Assembly: GCF_029193575.1 (NCBI RefSeq)
Contig: NZ_JARGCS010000040.1
Span: 16,592-80,591, forward strand
DNA: 64,000 bases
DNA from: Pseudomonas entomophila
GTDB taxonomy: Bacteria > Pseudomonadota > Gammaproteobacteria > Pseudomonadales > Pseudomonadaceae
Reading direction: 5' to 3'
Every line of letters begins with the position of its first letter. Within the stretch, counting starts at the first letter, position 1. Made by a program: the position numbers and the translations under genes. The notes beneath the pieces were generated by a model. That model did no database searches. It was not told the origin of the DNA and saw only the letters and a list, made by a program, of their open reading frames with translations. Shown piece after piece: positions 49,817 through 58,800 of the stretch.

Positions 49817-51304
49817 ATGCCACCGTCGGATCATCCCTTGTCATACCGTCATGTGCAGGTAGCTTGCCTGCTGGCTGTCGCCGTGCACCTATTGCCACTG
49901 CTGCTGGCCGACTACTTCTACATGGACGATAGCTGGCGCGCGCAACTGGCCGGCAACGCCTGGGCCGGCGAAGGCCGTGTACTGAACGACTGGTTCTATG
50001 CGGCCCTCGGCTTCAGCGCCAGCGCACCCAACCTGTTTCCCCTGCCACTGCTGCTGGCCGCCATCGCCTCGGCGCTGGCCCTGGCGCGGCTGGCGCGCCA
50101 CTACTTCGCCGTGCCCAGCGTCGGCGCACTGCTGGTGGTGCTGCCATTGTGGTTCAACCCCTATTTCCTGCAGAACCTGTCGTACCAGTACGATGGGCCG
50201 ACCATGGCCCTGGCGCTGGCCGCCTGCGTGCTGGCCATCACCCTTGAACCTCGGCATGCGCGCGCGCTGGCGGGCGGTGCGTTGCTGGTGGCGGTGGCGA
50301 TGGCGTTCTACCAGGTCAGCCTGAACGTGTTTGCCGGGCTGTGCTGTGTCGAGGTGCTGCGCCAAGTGCTGGCTGGCAATGGCTTTCGCCAGGTCGGCTG
50401 GCAGGCGCTGGGGCGGCTGGGGCAGTTGCTCGGCGGCTGCCTGTTGTACTTCCTGAGCGCCTACCAGTTGATGACCCCGCTGCGCCAGGGGCTGTTGCCA
50501 TTCGACGCGCACTGGCCGGCGACCGTCGGCCAGCGCCTGGGGTTGATCGCCGAGCGCGTGGGCCTGCTGCTGACCCCGGCGACCGGCACGCTGGCCGCCG
50601 TGCTACTGGCCCTGGCGCTGGCCGCCCTGGCCTTGGCGGCCTGGCGTGTGGCGCGCGGCCCGGCGTCGCTGCCCGCGCGGCTGGGCCTGCTGCTGGCGTT
50701 GTGGTTGCCGCTGCCGCTGGTAGTGCTGCTGGTGCCGGGGTTGACCTTGCTGTTCAGCGACTTCAACGACGGCGCCCGCACCTTGATGGGGCTTGGCGTA
50801 CTGCTCCTGCTGCTGGCGCTGCTCGCCCATGATCTGCTCCGGCGCCTGCGCCTGGGCTGGCTGCTGGTGGTCCCGCTGCTGTGCATGCTGTCGTTCGCCT
50901 ATGCCTATGGCCGGGTACTGGTGGTGCAGAAAGAACTGCACCAGGCGGTGACCTTCACCCTGGCCCACGACATCGCCGCCGACCCGCGACTGGCTGCGGC
51001 GCGGCGCTACTACGTGCTCGACATCGGCTCCAGTGGCCAGTGGCTGCCCGCTGCCCAAGGCTCCTACACGGCCATGCCGGCACTGCGCTACGTGCTCAAC
51101 ATCAACTACCTGCTGCTGCCGGAGATGATGCCGCGTGTGGGCCTGAGCAACTTCGGCTCGCACCCGCCGCTGGACCGCCAGCAGGTGCTGGCGCGCAGCC
51201 CGCAGCCGCTGGCACGGGGCAAGTTCTATGCGATCCATCTGGTCGATGACGTGGCCTATGTGCTGATGCGCACGCCCCAGGACCCGGAGGGCTTCAGCTG
51301 GTGA
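49817..51304 (+). CDS. Gtr-type glucosyltransferase, polytopic membrane protein
   Basis: A 495-residue protein with about eleven membrane helices. YFYMDDSWRAQLAGNAWAGEGRVLNDW near the N-terminus has the acidic periplasmic loop of GtrII/GtrIV glucosyltransferases, which transfer glucose from undecaprenyl-phosphate-glucose to O-antigen. A large periplasmic C-terminal part starts near residue 375. GTGA overlap couples it to gtrA. Confidence 0.8.
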   Translation: MPPSDHPLSYRHVQVACLLAVAVHLLPLLLADYFYMDDSWRAQLAGNAWAGEGRVLNDWFYAALGFSASAPNLFPLPLLLAAIASALALARLARHYFAVPSVGALLVVLPLWFNPYFLQNLSYQYDGPTMALALAACVLAITLEPRHARALAGGALLVAVAMAFYQVSLNVFAGLCCVEVLRQVLAGNGFRQVGWQALGRLGQLLGGCLLYFLSAYQLMTPLRQGLLPFDAHWPATVGQRLGLIAERVGLLLTPATGTLAAVLLALALAALALAAWRVARGPASLPARLGLLLALWLPLPLVVLLVPGLTLLFSDFNDGARTLMGLGVLLLLLALLAHDLLRRLRLGWLLVVPLLCMLSFAYAYGRVLVVQKELHQAVTFTLAHDIAADPRLAAARRYYVLDIGSSGQWLPAAQGSYTAMPALRYVLNINYLLLPEMMPRVGLSNFGSHPPLDRQQVLARSPQPLARGKFYAIHLVDDVAYVLMRTPQDPEGFSW

Positions 51305-51669
51305 CGCCGCGCCGCTTCATTCGCTATGGCCTGGTGGGGCTGGGCAACACCCTGGCGCACTGGCTGGTGTTCTTTCTCCTGCACCTGGGGCTGGGGTTGC
51401 GCCAGGCCCTGAGCAACCTGCTGGCCTTCGCCGTTGCGGCGAGCTTGTCGTACTACGTCAACGCCCACTTCACTTTCGGTATTCGTCCGAGCGGGCGGCG
51501 CTATCTGTTGTTCCTGCTTGGCATGGGGGTGTTGAGCCTGGTGCTGGGTGGCGTTTCCGACTGGGTTCGCCTGTCACCCTGGCTGACCCTGTTGAGCTTT
51601 TCCACGCTTAGCCTGGTCGTAGGCTACAGCTACTCGCGCCGCGTGGTCTTCAGACGGAGGAAGCCATGA
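51301..51669 (+). CDS. gtrA: GtrA-family flippase
   Basis: A 122-residue, four-helix GtrA protein: RFIRYGLVGLGNTLAHWLVFF and SYYVNAHFTFG, ending SYSRRVVF. It is thought to flip undecaprenyl-phosphate-glucose. GTG start overlaps the gene before and ATGA the gene after, so the three are one unit. Confidence 0.9.
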   Translation: MTPRRFIRYGLVGLGNTLAHWLVFFLLHLGLGLRQALSNLLAFAVAASLSYYVNAHFTFGIRPSGRRYLLFLLGMGVLSLVLGGVSDWVRLSPWLTLLSFSTLSLVVGYSYSRRVVFRRRKP

Positions 51670-52604
51670 ACATCACCTTGATCGTGCCCGTGTACAACGA
51701 GCAGGACACCGTCGAGCGCTTCTACCGCACCGTACGCGCAGACCCTACGCTGCAAGGTATGACGGTGGAGATCCTGTTCGTCAACGACGGCAGCAGCGAC
51801 GCCACCGAGACGATCTGCGCGGCCCTGGCGCAGCGCGACGAGTGGGTCACGGTGATCAATTTCTCACGCAATTTCGGCAAGGAGTCGGCGCTGTTCGCCG
51901 GCCTGGAGTACGCCGACGGTGACGCCATGGTGCCGATCGACGTCGACCTGCAAGACCCCATCGAGCTGATCGCGCAGATGGTCGAGCGCTGGCAGCAGGG
52001 CGCCGACGTGGTCCTGGCCAAGCGCCGCAGCCGCGCCGCCGACACCCCGCTCAAGCGCTGGAGCGCGCGCCTGTACTACCGCCTGCACAACCGTATCGCC
52101 TCGACCCATATCGAGGAGAACGTCGGCGACTTCCGCCTGCTCGACCGCAAGGTGGTCGCGGCGATCCGCCAGTTGCCGGAGCAGCAACTGTTCATGAAAG
52201 GGGTGTTGTCGTGGGTCGGCTTTCGCACCGAGATCATCGAATACGACCGCCCGCAGCGGGTCGCGGGGGAGAGCAAGTTCGGCTTCTGGCGCCTGTGGAA
52301 CCTGGCGCTGGACGGCATCACCTCGTTCAGCACCGTGCCGTTGCGGCTCTGGACCTACATTGGCGGTGGCGTGTCGTTGTTCGCCCTGGCCTTCGCGGTG
52401 TACATGGTGATCGACAAGCTGCTGTGGGGCACCGATGTGCCGGGGTACCCGTCGTTGATGACGGCGATCCTGTTCCTCGGTGGCGTACAGTTGATCGGCA
52501 TCGGCATCCTGGGGGAGTACGTGGGGCGTATCTACCAGGAGACCAAGCACCGGCCGCGCTACGTGGTGCGCAAGGTGCTGGGCAGGCGGCGGCAACCGAG
52601 GTAA
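51666..52604 (+). CDS. gtrB: GtrB-type undecaprenyl-phosphate glucosyltransferase
   Basis: A 312-residue GT2-family enzyme with catalytic VPIDVDLQDP (DxD) at about 88-97, NVGDFRLLDRKVV, and two C-terminal helices (about 230-255, 265-290). Loads glucose onto undecaprenyl phosphate. In phage cassettes the order is gtrA-gtrB-transferase; here the transferase comes first. Confidence 0.92.
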   Translation: MNITLIVPVYNEQDTVERFYRTVRADPTLQGMTVEILFVNDGSSDATETICAALAQRDEWVTVINFSRNFGKESALFAGLEYADGDAMVPIDVDLQDPIELIAQMVERWQQGADVVLAKRRSRAADTPLKRWSARLYYRLHNRIASTHIEENVGDFRLLDRKVVAAIRQLPEQQLFMKGVLSWVGFRTEIIEYDRPQRVAGESKFGFWRLWNLALDGITSFSTVPLRLWTYIGGGVSLFALAFAVYMVIDKLLWGTDVPGYPSLMTAILFLGGVQLIGIGILGEYVGRIYQETKHRPRYVVRKVLGRRRQPR

Positions 52605-52628
52605 AGCCATCGCTGGTATAGCCCGCTT

Positions 52629-52704
52629 CTACAGGTTCACCGCTGGCCCTAAAACCGCGGGGTACCTGTGGCAGCGGGCTTGCCCGCGATAAGGCCGGTA
52701 CAGC
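52629..52704. repeat. REP pair after gtrB
   Basis: TACAGGTTCACCGCTGGCCC and ACCTGTGGCAGCGGGCTTG with core GCGGGC-TT-GCCCGC; between convergent gtrB and ghrB-like genes, probably a shared terminator. Confidence 0.65.
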
Positions 52705-52715
52705 CCCTCACTGCA

Positions 52716-53690
52716 TCAGTGTTTCCACACCTGCGGGTTCACCAGGTCTCGCGGCCGCTCGCCCAGCAGCGCCGCGCGCAGGTTGTCCAGCGCCCGGTTG
52801 GCCATGGCTTCGCGCGTTTCTGCGGTGGCCGAGCCGATGTGCGGCAGGGTCAGGGCGTTGGGCAGCGCGAACAGTGGCGATTCGCGCAACGGCTCCTTCT
52901 CGTACACGTCCAGCCCCGCGCCACGAATGGTGTTGTTCTGCAGCGCCTCGACCAACGCCGCCTCGTCCACCACCGGCCCACGGGAAATGTTGATCAGGAA
53001 CGCGCTGGGCTTCATCAGCTTCAGCTCGCGCGCGCCGATCAGCTTGCGCGTGGCGTCCGACAGCGGCACCACCAGCACCACGAAATCCGACTCGGCCAGC
53101 AGTTGCTCCAGGCTGCGGAACTGCGCGCCCAGTTCTTGTTCCAGCGCGGTCTTGCGGCTGTTGCCGCTGTACAGCACGTTCATGTTGAAGCCCAGGCGGC
53201 CACGGCGGGCCACGGCTGCGCCGATGTTGCCCAGGCCGACGATGCCCAGGGTCTTGCCGTGCACGTCCATGCCGAAGTGCGCCGGGCCGACGGTGGCCTG
53301 CCATTGGCCGGCCTTGGTCCAGGCGTCGAGCTCGGCGGTGCGGCGGGCGCAGCCCATGACCAGGGCGAAGCCCAGGTCGGCGGTGCTTTCGGTGAGCACG
53401 TCGGGGGTGTTGGTCAGGGCGATGCCGCGTTCGTTGAAGTAGGCCAGGTCGTAGTTGTCGTAGCCGACCGAGACGCTGGAGACCACCTCGAGCTTGGCTG
53501 CGCCTTCGAGCTGCGCGCGGCCCAGCTTGCGACCGACGCCGATCAGGCCGTGGGCCTCGGGCAGGGCTTCGTTGAACTGGGCGTTGATGTCGCCAAGCTT
53601 GGGGTTGGGGAGGATCACGTTGAAGTCTTGCTGCAGGCGCTCGGCCATGGCCGGGGTGATGCGGCTGAAGGCCAGGACGGTCTTTTTCAT
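52716..53690 (-). CDS. ghrB: D-2-hydroxyacid dehydrogenase, glyoxylate/hydroxypyruvate reductase type
   Basis: A 324-residue NAD(P)-dependent dehydrogenase. NAD loop LGIVGLGNIGAAVARR (about 148-163), catalytic Arg in NISRGPVVDE, Glu in LDVYEKEP and His in LPHIGSAT. The pattern fits GhrB/2-ketogluconate reductase. ATG 53690 starts MKKTVLAFSRITPAM. Same strand as the LysR gene upstream but 82 bp apart. Confidence 0.85.
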   Translation of the reverse strand: MKKTVLAFSRITPAMAERLQQDFNVILPNPKLGDINAQFNEALPEAHGLIGVGRKLGRAQLEGAAKLEVVSSVSVGYDNYDLAYFNERGIALTNTPDVLTESTADLGFALVMGCARRTAELDAWTKAGQWQATVGPAHFGMDVHGKTLGIVGLGNIGAAVARRGRLGFNMNVLYSGNSRKTALEQELGAQFRSLEQLLAESDFVVLVVPLSDATRKLIGARELKLMKPSAFLINISRGPVVDEAALVEALQNNTIRGAGLDVYEKEPLRESPLFALPNALTLPHIGSATAETREAMANRALDNLRAALLGERPRDLVNPQVWKH

Positions 53691-53772
53691 CGGGCTACTT
53701 CTCTGTGCGGCGGTCGGGGGTGGGCAGGTCTGGCGCTATCGTGGGGCGTCAATGGTTAGCAACCTACCATCT

Positions 53773-54720
53773 TCAGGTCGCCACCAGCAATTCATGGGTC
53801 TTGAGGTCCGCCTCATGCGCGGCGAGGATCTCCGGCAGCGAATTGCGCAGGTACTCGACCCAGGTCTTGATCTTCGCATCCAGGTACTGGCGCGACGGGT
53901 AGATGGCGTACAGGTTCAGCTCCTGCAGGCGGTAGTCGGGCATCACCCGCACCAGGCTGCCGTCGCGCAGGCCGTCGATGGCCGAGTAGATCGGCAGCAC
54001 GCCCACGCCCATGCCGCTGCGGATCGCGGTCTTCATGGCGTCGGCGGAATTCACCTGGAACGGCGAGCTGGTGATGTTGACCACCTCCTGGCCCTCCGGG
54101 CCGTCGAACAGCCATTTCTCCAGCGGGATCACCGGGCTGACCATGCGCAGGCAGGCGTGCTTGAGCAGGTCGGCGGGTTTTTGCGCGATGCCATGCTGGG
54201 CCACGTAGTCGGGGGAGGCGCAGACGATGCTGTAGGTGATGCCCAGGCGCTGGGAGACGAAACCCGAGTCGGGCAGTTCGCTGGCCAGCACGATGGACAC
54301 GTCGTAGCCCTCGTCGAGCAGGTCCGGCACGCGGTTGGCCATGGTCAGGTCGAAGGTCACGTCCGGGTGGGTCTGGCGGTAGCGGGCGATGGCGTCGACC
54401 ACGAAATGCTGGCCCACGCCGGTCATCGAATGCACCTTCAACTGCCCGGCGGGGCGGGCGTGGGCATCGCTGGCCTCGGCCTCGGCTTCCTCGACGTAGG
54501 TGAGTATCTGCTCGCAACGCATCAGGTAGCGCTTGCCCGCCTCGGTCAGGGCGATGCGCCGGGTGGTGCGGTTGAGCAGGCGGGTTTGCAGATGGGCTTC
54601 CAGGTTGGAGACCGCCCGCGACACGTTCGCGGTGGTGGTGTCCAGTTGCGCTGCGGCGGCGGTGAAGCTGCCGAGCTGGGCCACGCAACTGAAAGCACGC
54701 ATGTTTTGCAGGGTGTCCAT
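53773..54720 (-). CDS. LysR-family regulator, probable controller of the FUSC efflux genes
   Basis: A 315-residue LysR regulator: HTH with MRAFSCVAQLGSFTAAAAQLD and ANVSRAVSNLEAHLQTRL (8-55), effector domain 90-300. Divergent from the efflux operon across 179 bp, like AaeR or TtgX-type arrangements; regulation of that operon is inferred from position. Confidence 0.85.
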   Translation of the reverse strand: MDTLQNMRAFSCVAQLGSFTAAAAQLDTTTANVSRAVSNLEAHLQTRLLNRTTRRIALTEAGKRYLMRCEQILTYVEEAEAEASDAHARPAGQLKVHSMTGVGQHFVVDAIARYRQTHPDVTFDLTMANRVPDLLDEGYDVSIVLASELPDSGFVSQRLGITYSIVCASPDYVAQHGIAQKPADLLKHACLRMVSPVIPLEKWLFDGPEGQEVVNITSSPFQVNSADAMKTAIRSGMGVGVLPIYSAIDGLRDGSLVRVMPDYRLQELNLYAIYPSRQYLDAKIKTWVEYLRNSLPEILAAHEADLKTHELLVAT

Positions 54721-54832
54721 GGGTCACTCTCGATGTAGAGGACGAAATTGTGACATGAAGAAACGTTTTTGATGCTTCGACCAAAGCCGGATTATCGCTG
54801 TTTTGGTAACAAAGATTCGCAGGAATGTGCGC

Positions 54833-54861
54833 TTATCGCCAATGAAACCCGCCCCTAGAAT
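54833..54861 (+). promoter_or_regulatory. Promoter of the efflux operon
   Basis: TTATCG, 17-bp spacer, TAGAAT (54856-54861). Its -10 covers an in-frame TTG, so GTG 54900 is the better start of the first gene. Confidence 0.45.
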
Positions 54862-54899
54862 TGCCCGGCCTCGTCCACCTCTTCTGGGAAATCGCCGCT

Positions 54900-56426
54900 G
54901 TGCCGCGTCGCATCCTCGCAGCGCTGAATGCGCTCAGTGCCTGTGCCCTCAGCTTGACCTTGAGCGGCTGTATCGGAACCTGGGGCATCGCCCCGCACAG
55001 CAAGCCACTGCCCCCCGACACCCTGGCCACCGACCACGCCATCCGCGCCGCCGCCCGCGATGCCCACTGGCCTGCGCAACAATGGTGGCGCGCCTATGGC
55101 GACCCGCAGTTGGACCGTTGGGTCGAACGGGCCCTGGCCGGCAGCCCGAGCCTGGCCCTGGCTGCGGCGCGCGTGCGCGAGGCCAAGGCCCTGGCCGGGG
55201 TGGTCGAGTCGGCGGAGCGGCTCCAGGCCAATGGCGAGGCGACGTTGAAGCGCCACAACTGGCCGGCGGATCCGTTCTACGGCCCTGGCGCGCTGTCCGG
55301 CGCCACTACCTGGGACAACAATGCGGCCATTGGCCTGAGCTATGCCCTCGACCTCTGGGGCCGCGAGCGCAACGCCAGCGAGCAGGCCGTGGACCTGGCG
55401 CACAGGCGCGTGGCCGAGGCCCGCCAGGCGCAGCTGGAGCTGCAGAACAACCTCGTCAAGGTGTACATCCAGCTGGCGCTGCACTTCGCCCGGCGCGACA
55501 TCGTCGAGGCCGAACTCGACCAGCAACGGCAGATCCTCGCCCTGGCCCAGCGGCGCCTGGAGGCTGGCATCGGCACCCATTTCGACGTCAGCCAGGCCGA
55601 GGCGCCGCTGCCCGAAACCCAGCGCCAGGTCGATGCGCTGAACGAGGAAATCGCCCTGGCGCGCAACCAATTGGCGGCGCTGGCGGGGCAGGGGCCGGGG
55701 GCGGGCGCCCAGCTCGAACGCCCGCGCCTGACCCTCGGCGCGCCGCTCAAGCTGCCTTCGGCGCTGCCCGCCGAACTGGTCGGCCAGCGCCCCGACGTGG
55801 TCGCCAGCCGCTGGCAAGTGGCGGCCCAGGCGCGCGGCATCGACGTGGCGCACGCCGGCTTCTTCCCCAACGTCGACCTGGTCGGCGGCCTTGGCTTCAT
55901 GGCCACGGGCGGCGGGCCGCTGGAATTCATCAGCGGGCGCAAGTTCAACTACAACATTGGCCCCGCCATCAGCCTGCCGATCTTCGACGGCGGGCGCCTG
56001 CGCGCGCAGTTGGGCGTGGCGTCGGCCGGTTACGACATGGCCGTGGCGCGCTACAACCAGACCGTGGTCGCGGCACTGCAGCGCATTTCCGACCAGTTGA
56101 TCCGCCGCGAGTCGATGCAGGAGCAGGCGCACTTCGCCGCCGAAAGCGTGGCCGCTGCGCAGAAGACCTACGACATCGCCCGCGTTGCCTTCCAACGTGG
56201 CCTTACCGACTACCTCAACGTGCTCAACGCGCAGACCTTGCTGTTCCGTCAGCAGCAGGTGCAGCAGCAGGTGCAGGCCGCGCGCCTGAGCGTGTATGCA
56301 GAGCTGGTCACCGCCCTGGGCGGCGGCCTGGAGGCGGGCGCGGACGTGCCTGACGCGCAGCGCCAGGCTGCGCCGAAGACACCGGCCACCCTGGCCATCT
56401 TCGACCGGCCGGGCGCCGCCCGATGA
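54900..56426 (+). CDS. NodT-family outer-membrane efflux lipoprotein
   Basis: A 508-residue TolC-like OMF. Signal peptide with lipobox LTLSGC (Cys about 24), QQWWRAYGDPQLDRWVERAL at the start, two OEP repeats with coiled-coil helices and LYALDLWGRERN-type motifs. GTG 54900 has GGGAAA upstream. It forms the exit duct for the FUSC system that follows (ATGA overlap). Confidence 0.88.
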   Translation: MPRRILAALNALSACALSLTLSGCIGTWGIAPHSKPLPPDTLATDHAIRAAARDAHWPAQQWWRAYGDPQLDRWVERALAGSPSLALAAARVREAKALAGVVESAERLQANGEATLKRHNWPADPFYGPGALSGATTWDNNAAIGLSYALDLWGRERNASEQAVDLAHRRVAEARQAQLELQNNLVKVYIQLALHFARRDIVEAELDQQRQILALAQRRLEAGIGTHFDVSQAEAPLPETQRQVDALNEEIALARNQLAALAGQGPGAGAQLERPRLTLGAPLKLPSALPAELVGQRPDVVASRWQVAAQARGIDVAHAGFFPNVDLVGGLGFMATGGGPLEFISGRKFNYNIGPAISLPIFDGGRLRAQLGVASAGYDMAVARYNQTVVAALQRISDQLIRRESMQEQAHFAAESVAAAQKTYDIARVAFQRGLTDYLNVLNAQTLLFRQQQVQQQVQAARLSVYAELVTALGGGLEAGADVPDAQRQAAPKTPATLAIFDRPGAAR

Positions 56427-58600
56427 GCGCCATGGGCCTCACCCTGCGCTGGCTGCAGGGGCTGGAATGGCGCCGGGGGCTGTTCGCCTGGGCGCGCACC
56501 GACGGCGTCACCTGGGTGTACATCTTCAAGGTGCTGCTGGCGGCCTTCGCCACCCTGTGGCTGGCCATGCGCCTGGAATTGCCGCAACCGCGCACGGCGA
56601 TGATCACCGTGTTCATCGTCATGCAGCCGCAGAGCGGGCACGTGTTCGCCAAGAGCTTCTACCGGGTGCTCGGCACCCTGGCCGGCTCGGCGATGATGGT
56701 CGCGCTGATCGCGAACTTTCCCCAGAACACCGAGCTGTTCCTGCCCAGCCTGGCGCTGTGGGTCGGCCTGTGCTCGGCCGGCGCCATGCGCTACCGCACC
56801 TTCCGCGCCTATGGCTTCGTGCTGGCCGGCTACACCGCGGCGATGATCGGCCTGCCCGTGCTGCAGCACCCCGACCAGGCGTTCATGGCGGCGGTGTGGC
56901 GGGTACTGGAGATCGCCCTGGGTATTCTGGTGTCGACCTTCGTCAGCGCGGCGGTCCTGCCGCAGTCGGCCAGCGCCGCCATGCGCAATGCCCTGTACCA
57001 GCGCTTCGGGGTGTTCGCCGGGGTGGTGGTCGAGGCCCTGCGCGGCGCCAGCCAGCATGAGCGCTTCGAAACCAGCAACGTGCGTTTCATCGCCGAGGCC
57101 GTGGGCCTGGAGAGCCTGCGCGACGTCACCGCCTTCGAAGACCCGCACATGCGTCGGCGCTCCGGTCGGCTGGTGCGCATGAACAGCGAGTTCATGGCCA
57201 TCACCACGCGCTTCAACGCCCTGCACCGCCTGCTCGAACGCCTGCGCGCGCGTGGCCCGGCGCAGATCGTCGGGGCCATCGAGCCGGGCCTGGCGACCCT
57301 GGCGCAGTTGCTCGAGCCCTACGTCGAGCGCCTGCTGACCGACGCCGATGCCCTGCGCCTGGCGCTGGAGCTGGCCGCCTACAAGGACGGTCTGCAAGCC
57401 CAGGTACGCAGCCTGCGCGCGGAGTACCTGCAGACGGCGCCGAGCGAGGCCGACCTGCTGGATTTCCACACCGCCTTCGAGCTGCTCTACCGCTTCGTCG
57501 CCGAGCTCTACAGCTACGCCCAGACCCACGCCTCGCTGGCCGCGCACAACCATGAGCGCGAACAGTGGGACGAGCCCTACGTGGCCCAGACCAGCTGGCT
57601 GGTGTCGCTGGCCGCCGGGCTGCGCGCCTCGGCGGTGCTGCTGTTGCTAGGCAGCTACTGGCTGCTCAGCGACTGGCCCAGTGGCGCGATGATGACGCTG
57701 ATCGCCACGGTCACCGTGGGGCTCTCGGCGGCTTCGCCCAACCCCAGGCGCATGGCTTTCCAGATGGCCTGCGGCACCCTGTTCGGCGCCTTCGTCGGCT
57801 TCTTCGAAACCTTCTTCGTGTTCCCCTGGATCGACGGCTTCGCCTTGCTGTGCCTGGTGCTGGCGCCGGTGTTGACGCTCGGCGCGTTCCTCGCCGCGCG
57901 CCCCGCCTACGCCGGCTATGGCATCGGCCTGCTGGTGTTCTTCGCCATCGGTTCGGTGCCGAACAACCTCACGGTCTACGACCCCTATGCCTACATCAAC
58001 GACTACCTGGGCATGGTCCTGGGCATGCTGGTGTGCGCCGCCGCCGGGGCGATCATCCTGCCGCCGAACAGCCGCTGGCTATGGAGCCGTTTGCAGCGCG
58101 AGCTGCGCGAGCAGGTGCTGTTCGCCCTCGGCGGGCGCCTGCGCGGGCTGGGCTCGGCATTCGAAAGCCGCACCCGCGACCTGCTGCACCAAGCCTACGG
58201 CCTGGCCGCCGGCAAGCCGCAGGTGCAGGCCGAGCTGATGCGCTGGATGTTCGTGGTGCTGGAGGTCGGCCACGCGATCATCGAGCTGCGCAAGGAGCAA
58301 GCCAGCGCCCCGGTGCACCCGGCCTACGCCGAACGCCAGCCGTGGCGCCAGGCCATCCGCGTGATGGGCCGGGCGTTGGCGCGGCTGTTCCTGCAACCGA
58401 GCGCCAGCAACCACACCCGCGCCTTGGTGGCGGTGGACCACGCCATCAGCCGCGTGCAGGCCACCGACGAGCCCTTCGCCCGGCACTTCGACACCTCGGT
58501 GCTGCGCCGGGTGCAGAGCTACCTGCACTTCATCCGCACCTCGCTGCTCGACCCCCTCTCGCCCCTGGCCCCGGCCCAAGGACCGCACCATGCCCCGTGA
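56423..58600 (+). CDS. FUSC-family (fusaric acid resistance/AaeB) inner-membrane transporter
   Basis: A 725-residue transporter with two membrane blocks (about 25-175 and 385-545) and large cytoplasmic parts. VFIVMQPQSGHVFAKSFYRVLGTLAGS is the FUSC signature (by position 64-91), repeated in the second half as RRMAFQMACGTLFGAFVGF. Exports aromatic acids or fusaric-acid-like compounds. Overlaps DUF1656 by eleven bases. Confidence 0.92.
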   Translation: MSAMGLTLRWLQGLEWRRGLFAWARTDGVTWVYIFKVLLAAFATLWLAMRLELPQPRTAMITVFIVMQPQSGHVFAKSFYRVLGTLAGSAMMVALIANFPQNTELFLPSLALWVGLCSAGAMRYRTFRAYGFVLAGYTAAMIGLPVLQHPDQAFMAAVWRVLEIALGILVSTFVSAAVLPQSASAAMRNALYQRFGVFAGVVVEALRGASQHERFETSNVRFIAEAVGLESLRDVTAFEDPHMRRRSGRLVRMNSEFMAITTRFNALHRLLERLRARGPAQIVGAIEPGLATLAQLLEPYVERLLTDADALRLALELAAYKDGLQAQVRSLRAEYLQTAPSEADLLDFHTAFELLYRFVAELYSYAQTHASLAAHNHEREQWDEPYVAQTSWLVSLAAGLRASAVLLLLGSYWLLSDWPSGAMMTLIATVTVGLSAASPNPRRMAFQMACGTLFGAFVGFFETFFVFPWIDGFALLCLVLAPVLTLGAFLAARPAYAGYGIGLLVFFAIGSVPNNLTVYDPYAYINDYLGMVLGMLVCAAAGAIILPPNSRWLWSRLQRELREQVLFALGGRLRGLGSAFESRTRDLLHQAYGLAAGKPQVQAELMRWMFVVLEVGHAIIELRKEQASAPVHPAYAERQPWRQAIRVMGRALARLFLQPSASNHTRALVAVDHAISRVQATDEPFARHFDTSVLRRVQSYLHFIRTSLLDPLSPLAPAQGPHHAP

Positions 58601-58790
58601 GATCGCCTTCCATGGCCTGTACCTGCCGACCCTGACCTTGATGTTCCTGTTCGCCCTGGGCCTGGCCTGGGGCCTTGACCGGTTCATCGCCAGCGTCGAT
58701 GGCTACCGCTTCTTCTGGCACCCGGCGCTGCTGCGCCTGAGCCTGTTCGTCTGCCTGTTCGGCGCCTTGGCGCTGCCGCTCTACTGGTGA
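58590..58790 (+). CDS. DUF1656 (AaeX-like) small membrane protein
   Basis: A 66-residue protein with two helices and REIAFHGLYLPTL, the DUF1656 start. Always encoded with FUSC and HlyD-type partners. Ten bases before the membrane-fusion gene. Confidence 0.9.
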   Translation: MPREIAFHGLYLPTLTLMFLFALGLAWGLDRFIASVDGYRFFWHPALLRLSLFVCLFGALALPLYW

Positions 58791-58800
58791 GAAACCTTCG

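Noticed and set aside
54861..54899. TTG 54861 as start of the outer-membrane efflux gene
   Set aside because: Overlaps the -10 TAGAAT; GTG 54900 gives a proper lipoprotein signal peptide.
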